A stretch of 64,000 bases of DNA, taken from positions 682,001 to 746,000 of the forward strand of contig JAPFFF010000027.1 in NCBI GenBank assembly GCA_039105265.1. The letters are read 5' to 3'. The DNA comes from Tritrichomonas musculus. Its lineage: Eukaryota > Parabasalia > Tritrichomonadida > Tritrichomonadidae. Position 1 is the stretch's first letter. Each line of letters opens with the position of its first letter. The notes below the pieces were generated by a model. The model made no database searches, was not told where the DNA came from, and saw only the letters and a program-made list of their open reading frames with translations. Shown here piece after piece: positions 58,045 to 64,000 of the stretch. The position numbers and the translations under genes are program-made.

Positions 58045-59211
58045 ATGAATTCAATTTTAGTTTATTACGAAAAAGGGCAGATAATGGAAGTTGAAGATTT
58101 TATATTTCATAATAAGGTACTCCAAGAAAAAATACTTGGTTTTATTGAAGATAAAGGTGAAGATGATTTGAAAAGTATAACGAACACAATACTTGATCAT
58201 AATATTTCAAAGAATCGTCAAAAATTATTTGAAATTATTCATTTAATATTGAAAATAATGAAAAATCATCAAAGAAGTAATAATTTTTTCAGTAAATTTG
58301 AAAGAATATTTTTTGAAATAAAAGATGGTATTAAACGAAATTTCTCAAATACAGAAATATTCATTATTTTTCAAAACAATAAAAGAATTCTTCTATTTCT
58401 TTTTCAGAATCAAATAATATCGGTTGATAAATCAATCTGTTCCCTCATGAAAAATTCCAAAGATTCTAAAACGATGATGTATTATTATTATTTTTTCCCA
58501 GAAATAAAATCTTTCCTTAGTAAAACCGAGAAAAACAAAATTGAAAAAGAACTTTTTGATTTAGATCAAAACATTTTTCAAAATTTTGAAGAAAAACGAC
58601 AATTAGGAGAGAATGAATCATATATTTGCACATTAATTCGTAATGATTCAGTTGAAGAATTCATTTCTTTTGTAAATCGCGCAAACTTATCACTTTCAAA
58701 CGCCCAAATAAAGCATTCAATTTTTGAGACAAACTCTTTTTTGATTGAGAACAATGAAACAACGTTAATTGAGTATTCAGCATTTTTTGGATCTATTCAA
58801 ATCTTTCAATATTTAAGAATGAATAACGTAGAATTGACGCCATCATTGTGGCTTTATGCAATTCATTCAAATAATCCTGACTTAATTCATCTCCTTGAAG
58901 AATATCATGTCGAGCCAAAAAACAAATCATTTGAAGAATGTCTTAAAGAGGCCATCAAATGTCATCATAATGATGTTGCACGTTACATTCAAGACAACTT
59001 GTTAATCGGAAAAGTTGATGAATCAAAAATTCTTTCATCAATTTTTGCTTATTACAATTATTGCTTCTTTCCAAAATCACTGGGTGGCAAATTCACTCTT
59101 CATTATCTGTGTCAATATAATCATTACACACTTGTAAAGTTACTTTTGGAGTCAAATGAATTAGATATAAACAGCGAAATAGTTTTATATATAAATAATA
59201 AGTTTATATAG
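58045..59211 (+). CDS. DUF3447/ankyrin protein, N-terminal part of a split gene
   Basis: 388 aa, ATG start. The N-terminus is a helical region typical of trichomonad DUF3447 proteins. Residues about 195-340 show ETNSFLIENNETTLIEYSAF, FGSIQIFQYLRMNNVELTPS, LWLYAIHSNNPDLIHLLEE and CLKEAIKCHHNDVARYIQDN, all diagnostic of DUF3447 with ankyrin units. The frame ends (INSEIVLYINNKFI, stop) in the middle of an ankyrin unit. The missing continuation, an ankyrin plus LRR_5 array, is found 135 bp on in another frame (59346-60194). So this is either a truncated protein or the first half of a broken gene. Ankyrin arrays bind proteins; the partner is unknown. Confidence 0.8.
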   Translation: MNSILVYYEKGQIMEVEDFIFHNKVLQEKILGFIEDKGEDDLKSITNTILDHNISKNRQKLFEIIHLILKIMKNHQRSNNFFSKFERIFFEIKDGIKRNFSNTEIFIIFQNNKRILLFLFQNQIISVDKSICSLMKNSKDSKTMMYYYYFFPEIKSFLSKTEKNKIEKELFDLDQNIFQNFEEKRQLGENESYICTLIRNDSVEEFISFVNRANLSLSNAQIKHSIFETNSFLIENNETTLIEYSAFFGSIQIFQYLRMNNVELTPSLWLYAIHSNNPDLIHLLEEYHVEPKNKSFEECLKEAIKCHHNDVARYIQDNLLIGKVDESKILSSIFAYYNYCFFPKSLGGKFTLHYLCQYNHYTLVKLLLESNELDINSEIVLYINNKFI

Positions 59212-59345
59212 TTAAGCCATTTCGTTTTTATTCATCGAATTTCAAACAATGATTTTAATGGAATTTAAATCTTTTCATTTTAATAGAATTCAAATGATAA
59301 GTTTTGTTTTCAAATGAAGTTCCATTTCTATTATTTGAATAAAAT

Positions 59346-60194
59346 TTGCATTTATTTTTAAATTATACACCATTGAGACTTGCTTCAAGTAGAAATAATA
59401 TTGATATAGTTCATCTTTTATTATCTCAAAAGGGAGTTGAAATTGGTGATTTATCTCTCAAAAGATGTGAAAAATTAACCAAAATTCACATTTTATCAAG
59501 TGTATCGGAGATTGGAAAGAATGCTCTTGAAGGATGTTCATCATTGAAAAGAGTAACAATTGATACTCCTTCATCTTTACAAACCATAAAAGAATATGCT
59601 TTTAGTGAATGTTTTTCATTGACAAAGATAAAGATTCCTTCATCTGTCAAAGAAATTGGACAATTTGCTTTCTCGGGCTGTTCTTCACTTGAAGAAATAA
59701 TTTTAGAATCTGATTCTCAAATAAAAATCATTAAAAATGATGCATTTAAAGAGTGTTCATCACTGAAAAAAATGAAGATTCCTTCATCAGTCACTACAAT
59801 AGAAAGTAATGCCTTTGATTCGTGTTCATCATTGGAACAAGTTGCATTTGATATTCCTTCTTCATTGAAAATTATTGATGAGAAAGTTTTTTGTGGATGT
59901 TCGTCATTAACTCAAATATCAATTCCTTCTTCTGTGGAGCGTATCGATTCATATGCGTTTGAAGATTGTTCTTCTTTGTTAGAAATAACGATTCCATCAT
60001 CTGTGTCTTTTATTGGAAGTTTAATTTTTATGAATTGTTCGTCAATTGAAAAAGTTTCAATTTTACCTGAAACAATATCATCAGGATATGACCTCTTTAA
60101 AGGATGTTCTTCATTAAAACAAATAATAGTTCCATATTCGATAAGTGAATTGTCGATAGGTAATGATTATCAAGGTGAAATAAAAAGAATATGA
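59346..60194 (+). pseudogene. Ankyrin-LRR_5 fragment, C-terminal part of the split gene
   Basis: The frame has no ATG near its start (TTG only). It begins in the middle of an ankyrin unit (NYTPLRLASSRNNIDIVHLL) and then, after VEIGDLSL, changes to about ten LRR_5 units (IPSSVxxIGxxAFxxCSSLxxI) to residue 270. It is in a different frame from 58045-59211, with stops in the 135-bp gap. The gap is a short AT-rich stretch with near-repeated words, so a small insertion or frameshift broke an ankyrin-LRR_5 fusion gene, a known trichomonad architecture. It could be expressed only if spliced or initiated internally; neither is supported. Confidence 0.7.
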
Positions 60195-60275
60195 TATTTT
60201 CAATTTTATGCAAATATTTATATTTCAGATTTTTATTTTAAAGTAAAATGATTTTTATTTAAATAATACTCTTAA

Positions 60276-60674
60276 TTAAAGTAAAAAAATGATAAATAAA
60301 GCAAAAAATGTGTAAGAAAAAAAGAAAATAATTACAGATGGTGAATCATAATGATTTCTTATGAACCAAAAAGCTAATGAGCATATTAAAAATGAAACCA
60401 ATTTTAGCTGAGTTTCAAAATCTGAAAGAAGAAGATAAATTTCATGAAATATACCTTTCGGAATAATTTTATCAAGATTTTGAATTAATGGTGCGTTACA
60501 ACAAATACTGTTATCCCATTCATTTAATATGATATTGGCCAATGCTTCCTTTATTGTCATTTTATTATATCGAGGTTTGTCAATTAAAACGAAGTATGTC
60601 CTATAATCACAATATTTAGCAACATAATCAGCAATTTGTTCTGCTGAATATTTTGAAGTTTTTTCTTTGAACAT
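60276..60674 (-). CDS. Hypothetical protein with two C-terminal transmembrane segments
   Basis: 132 aa from the first ATG at 60674 (MFKEKTSKYSAEQIADYVAK). The open frame extends upstream to 60743 only through a TTG, so a truncated 5' end is possible. The middle is soluble with several Cys (YCDYRTYFVL, NSICCNAP). The end has two hydrophobic stretches (LVSFLICSLAFWFI and VIIFFFSYTFFALFIIFLL) and stops after the second. I do not recognise the family. Possibly a small membrane-anchored protein or a piece of a larger one. Confidence 0.35.
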   Translation of the reverse strand: MFKEKTSKYSAEQIADYVAKYCDYRTYFVLIDKPRYNKMTIKEALANIILNEWDNSICCNAPLIQNLDKIIPKGIFHEIYLLLSDFETQLKLVSFLICSLAFWFIRNHYDSPSVIIFFFSYTFFALFIIFLL

Positions 60675-60879
60675 ATTCTTTTCTTGATGGCGGTTGCAAT
60701 CATTTTGAAAAATAGTAAAATTTACCGGAGTTTTTAAGGTCAAATTTGTAATTCAAGTTTATTTCTCAGATAATTTTTATTAAATAACTACACGAAACCT
60801 ATAAATATATTCAATAACTAAATGTTAGTCATTAAAAACTATGAAAAAAAAACAAAAAAAAAGGTCTAAATATGTTATT

Positions 60880-61531
60880 TCATAAAAGCAGATTTCCATA
60901 CTTCCTAAAAAAAAAGAAAAGAACAATTATATATACAATATTAAAATAAATTTCATTTTGTTTTATTTGCATTATATTATGTGAACTAATATTTAGATGT
61001 TTGCAAAAAAATGTATAAATGCTCTCCACTTTAGTTTTATGCTGCTTGACAAAATTGCGAACTTTGCTGATTTCTGATTTGTCCGAATCAAGTAGCATGT
61101 AATCATTGGATTCAAAAAGATGGAGTATCCTTTCAAAACTTGGTCTATTTTGAAGTTTAAAGTTCCAGCAATCGTTGATAATTTGTTTAGATAAACTGGA
61201 GAACGGTGTATGAATGCTTGATTGTTATTTTAGGCATAATTCTTCTGTTTAGCAGGAAGAACATGATGACTCCAAAAGAGTAAACATCAACTTTTTCATC
61301 TTAATCGAGATGTTTCAAAATTTCAAGCATCATGAATTTTTGTGTGCCTACTCTGAGAGTTGTAATTTGTTTTTCAGATATCATCAATTTAGATACTTCA
61401 AAATCACTCATTCGTAATTCACTGATCAAAATATTCGATGGCTTTAAATCTAAGTGAATTATGTTGCTTTTGTGCACATATTTCATTCTTTCGACAATTT
61501 GATAAATACATGTGACAATTTGTACACTAAA
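60880..61531 (-). pseudogene. Protein-kinase relic, 5'-truncated by a duplicated segment
   Basis: The - strand reads VERMKYVHKSNIIHLDLKPS, then DFEVSKLM (DFG changed to DFE), VGTQKFMMLEIL, a stop, DEKVDVYSFGVIMFFLLN, a frameshift, and then ESNDYMLLDSDKSEISKVRN. This is the C-lobe order of the trichomonad TKL-like kinases. HRD is HLD. Upstream of about 61531 the kinase ends abruptly and the copied Sel1-gene segment (61532-62006) begins. It is a broken host kinase gene with at least one stop and one frameshift. Confidence 0.75.
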
Positions 61532-62018
61532 TGAATTAATTTCCATCCAGAAATTAATAAAAGGCGTTTATAAAACATTTGAAATTACAAATTTAATTGA
61601 ACCTTTCAATCAACTTTACAACAATGCCGATGCAACTTTTTCAGATATTTTTGAGAGTTCAAAAACAAAGAGATACAAATATTGTCTGATGTGCATAAAA
61701 AGAGTTCAAGAAAACTTGGAAGAATATCAAAATTGGATTCAAAATCAAGATGAAATTAAAGAAACTTTTCTGAACTTACAAAAACAGGCCAATTCAATTA
61801 TTTCAAATGACAAGATTCGAAATGAAGAATTTAATCAAATAGAAGAGGATGTAAACAAAGAAAAGCAAGAGAAAATTCAAAGTGAAAATAATCAAAACGA
61901 AGAAGAAAATAATTTTATAAAATCAAAAGAAATTCAAAATTTTGATGAAAACCAAAGTTCAGAAAAAGATCAACTTTTTGAATTATCTGATGAAAATATC
62001 CATCAATATTTGATGTGA
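61532..62018 (+). pseudogene. Duplicated 475-bp fragment of the Sel1-repeat gene
   Basis: Bases 61532-62006 match 49830-50304 of the Sel1 gene with no indel and only about seven or eight substitutions, most of them in one 15-bp patch. It encodes residues of the N-terminal helical domain and acidic linker (IQKLIKGVYKTFEITNL), then leaves the homology at HQ and stops (YLM, TGA). There is no start codon of its own. A recent partial duplication, probably non-functional. Confidence 0.85.
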
Positions 62019-62603
62019 AGGCTCTAAATCTTTTACTTTTGGATAAAAATGAATAATAAGATAGAAGTTTTAACTTTTTAAAGAGAAAAAATATTTTTAA
62101 ATACCGATTATTTGAGATTTGTTTAGTGCGATCAACAATTGAATTTATTTCTTAGGAAAACTATCCAATTATTGTTTTTTTTTAAATGTATGTGTATCTT
62201 GGAATTAAAATAATATATTATTTTTTATTTATAATTTTATTTAAATACAATTAATTATATATATATATAATTTTTTTATTTTTATGAATATTTTTTTTGA
62301 ATAAGAGATATTGTGAAAATAATTCCCAAATTATTTTTTCAATAACAATGTATTGAAAACTTTTCACTTCACCATAAATTTTTTTTTAGAGAAAAAAAAA
62401 GAATAATAGTAGAGTATTTGGAAAAGAATAATTATTTATATATATATATATTTGGTGTATCGTAAAATTCTATTTTCAATATATTTGGTTATTCATATAG
62501 AAAAAGTTGATGTTTTATATTAAAAAAATTCTTATAATTGAGAAAAATAATACAAAATTCAAAAGCGGATCATTTAAATTTTGAATAAAAAAATTGAAAA
62601 AGA
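62019..62603. other. Intergenic spacer with AT dinucleotide runs
   Basis: AT-rich with two (TA)n runs (about 62254-62270 and 62436-62451). A TCATTT initiator-like word lies about 34 nt before the ATG at 62604. No gene seen. Confidence 0.6.
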
Positions 62604-63383
62604 ATGAATTATTTATTTTACATAATGACTCAAGCAAGTGAACCATTTGAGATAAGCAGCCAAGGATGTCTCCTACGCGGATTTATTTTACGTCCAAAAA
62701 AAGAAGGTAAACTTCCAGCAGCAATCGTTAGCCATGGTTTTGCTAGCAATACTGAAGAAACAAAGAAATATGCCGAAGTATTTGTAGAAAATGGATATGT
62801 TGCCTTTTGCTATGACTTCTGTATGTCGGGCAGTGGTAAAAGCACAGGATCTAGTCATGGAATGAGTGTACTAACAGAAAAGCAAGATTTACTAAATCTC
62901 CTTAATTATGTTAGAACACTTGGTTATGTTGACAAAGACAAAATTTCATTAGTCGGATGCAGTCAAGGAGGCTTTGTATCAGCTCTTGCTGCTGTTGAAC
63001 GTGAAGAAGATATCCGAAATTTAATATTATTATTTCCAGCACTCTGCATTCCAGATGATGCAAATAGAGGAAACATTGCCGGTGCTGTATTTGATCCTAA
63101 AAATATTCCTGAGCAATTGCAATGTGGCCCAATTTCACTAAGTAAAAAATATGCTTTAGATGCAATGAAAATCGATTATATTAAAGATTTGTGCCCCTTC
63201 AAAAAACCAGTTCTTCTTATTCCTGCTGTAAATGACGGACTTGTCAATATTAGCTATGCAAGAAATCTTGCTAAAGCCTACCCTAACTGTAAGCTTGTTG
63301 AATGTCCTGGTGATCATGGCTTCTATACAGGAGAAGGACTTTCTGAATGCAAACAAGCAATTGCTGATTATATAAAGCAGTAA
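62604..63383 (+). CDS. Alpha/beta hydrolase, bacterial esterase type
   Basis: 259 aa from the ATG at 62604, or 252 from the ATG at 62625 (MTQASEPFEIS), which fits the family better. Serine hydrolase with SHGFASN oxyanion loop, nucleophile elbow GCSQGG (Ser120), Asp211 (VNDGLV) and His238 (DHGF). No signal peptide or membrane segment, so cytosolic. It resembles bacterial cinnamoyl/feruloyl esterase or acylglycerol lipase-like hydrolases. The substrate cannot be told from sequence; short-chain esters are likely. Compact size, lack of trichomonad-specific extensions and bacterial motif spacing suggest lateral transfer from gut bacteria, an inference. A strong hairpin lies 125 bp after the stop. 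Confidence 0.9.
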   Translation: MNYLFYIMTQASEPFEISSQGCLLRGFILRPKKEGKLPAAIVSHGFASNTEETKKYAEVFVENGYVAFCYDFCMSGSGKSTGSSHGMSVLTEKQDLLNLLNYVRTLGYVDKDKISLVGCSQGGFVSALAAVEREEDIRNLILLFPALCIPDDANRGNIAGAVFDPKNIPEQLQCGPISLSKKYALDAMKIDYIKDLCPFKKPVLLIPAVNDGLVNISYARNLAKAYPNCKLVECPGDHGFYTGEGLSECKQAIADYIKQ

Positions 63384-63817
63384 ATTTCCTTTTTTTTTTT
63401 GAAATATTATATAAACTTTTTGAAAGATTAAATTTAAATTAAATTATATTCAATTATATTTGTGTAGTTATTTGAAAACATTCCTAGAAAAAAAAAAAAG
63501 GCTAAGTAACTTTTTGAGGGATATTTCGTCTCAAAAAGTTTCCCTCGGGATATAAAAAAAGTGAAATATTTTTAAAAAATATGATTTATTAATTGAAAGT
63601 TTGAGAACACTTTTTATTATCATATGTTATGAACCTTTCAACTGAATTTCCTAGCAATAATGATTCATTTTATCAAATCAATATAAAAAAGGAATTTGCC
63701 TAAGTAAAAGGGAATAAAATAGGAATAATATAATATTTGTTTACAAAATAAAAAAAAATATAATAGAACATATCAGATTATCTGATAAGTTCTTGAAATT
63801 TGATTCTAATTTTTTTC
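63384..63817. other. Convergent intergenic region with hairpin
   Basis: About 430 bp between convergent genes. AACTTTTTGAG (63508-63518) pairs with 63530-63540 across 11 nt; overlapping GAGGGA/TCCCTC gives a second pairing. It may assist 3'-end formation. Otherwise AT-rich. Confidence 0.6.
63508..63540. terminator. 11-bp hairpin downstream of the hydrolase gene
   Basis: Perfect stem AACTTTTTGAG / CTCAAAAAGTT with an 11-nt loop, and an alternative stem GAGGGA / TCCCTC that overlaps it. Termination role is a guess from position. Confidence 0.4.
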
Positions 63818-64000
63818 TCAAACTAATTGTAATACGTAAAGTTCTTCATCTGAATCACTTTGAAGTGCTTTGATAGCAGCTCCATGGCCTTGGAAAGCTG
63901 CTTTTTCAAACCATTCGTCGGCTTTTTGATAATCTTGCTTAACTGCGCTTCCTTCATGCTCGTAAAAGTGTCCGAGTGCATATTGCGCCTTATCCAATCC
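63818..64000 (-). CDS. Sel1-repeat protein, C-terminal end only
   Basis: The last 60 codons and the stop (TGA at 63818-63820) of a - strand gene that runs out of the window. It reads AQYALGHFYEHEG, KADEWFEKAAFQGHGAAIKAL, one full Sel1-like unit and part of another, then an acidic tail QSDSDEELYVLQLV. GC is higher than in the flanks, as in other conserved genes here. Function: a protein-binding scaffold, partner unknown. Confidence 0.85.
   Translation of the reverse strand, partial: GLDKAQYALGHFYEHEGSAVKQDYQKADEWFEKAAFQGHGAAIKALQSDSDEELYVLQLV

Overview
The window is strongly AT-rich, with long intron-less genes, oligo-A/T tracts and gene families typical of parabasalid protists: BspA-like LRR_5 surface proteins, DUF3447/ankyrin proteins, Sel1 repeat proteins, RCC1-kinase fusions, an initiator-binding-domain-like protein and LRR-ADP-ribosylglycohydrolases. 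I read it as a trichomonad chromosome fragment, most likely Tritrichomonas. The species is inferred from family content and composition, not from a search. No rRNA, convincing tRNA, CRISPR array or retroelement was seen.

Region 1 (1-21 kb) is a cluster of four very large type I membrane proteins. Two are convergent paralogues (1-2640, + strand and cut by the window; 2806-6852, - strand) with a hexapeptide F-[S/T]-x-[S/T] stalk. The third is a BspA-like LRR protein (9448-13632) and the fourth a Tyr-rich protein of unknown fold (15288-21044). The three whole genes each have a CAAAAAGTATACGTTT motif about 75-115 bp upstream of the ATG; a fourth copy at 8858 has lost its gene. All four share a Gly-rich transmembrane anchor with a short basic tail. 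Three end in D/S-rich -[ST]F, and three share a membrane-proximal module. A 964-bp tract of the two paralogues is almost identical in inverted orientation, which points to recent gene conversion.

Region 2 (21-37.5 kb) holds an LRR relic, a large TCN microsatellite, a candidate inverted-repeat element, a TKL-like kinase lacking the VAIK lysine, a BspA-LRR reading frame fused to a truncated DEAD-box helicase, a VIT-VWA protein, a pogo-like DNA transposon with 30-bp perfect terminal repeats and TA flanks, and an F5/8C (discoidin-like) protein.

Region 3 (37.5-49.4 kb, mostly - strand) carries a broken class-3-lipase-like membrane protein, a zinc finger-LRR-ADP-ribosylglycohydrolase, an Asn/Gln-rich protein with an initiator-binding-like domain, and a small unknown protein.

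Region 4 (47.8-54.5 kb) is the most unusual: a gene for a Gln-rich, KPKQEEA-repeat, Sel1-repeat protein whose immediate upstream region is a TTAA-flanked MITE-like element with another inverted-repeat element inside it. The whole is bracketed by two nested pairs of about 50-bp inverted repeats. A 475-bp piece of this gene is copied at 61532-62006, next to a decayed kinase.

Region 5 (54.6-64 kb) has an RCC1-coiled coil-kinase gene followed by a perfect 34-bp palindrome, an ankyrin/DUF3447-LRR_5 gene split in two, the kinase relic, a bacterial-type alpha/beta hydrolase and the end of another Sel1 gene. Gene decay, partial duplication and small DNA elements are the recurring themes outside region 1.
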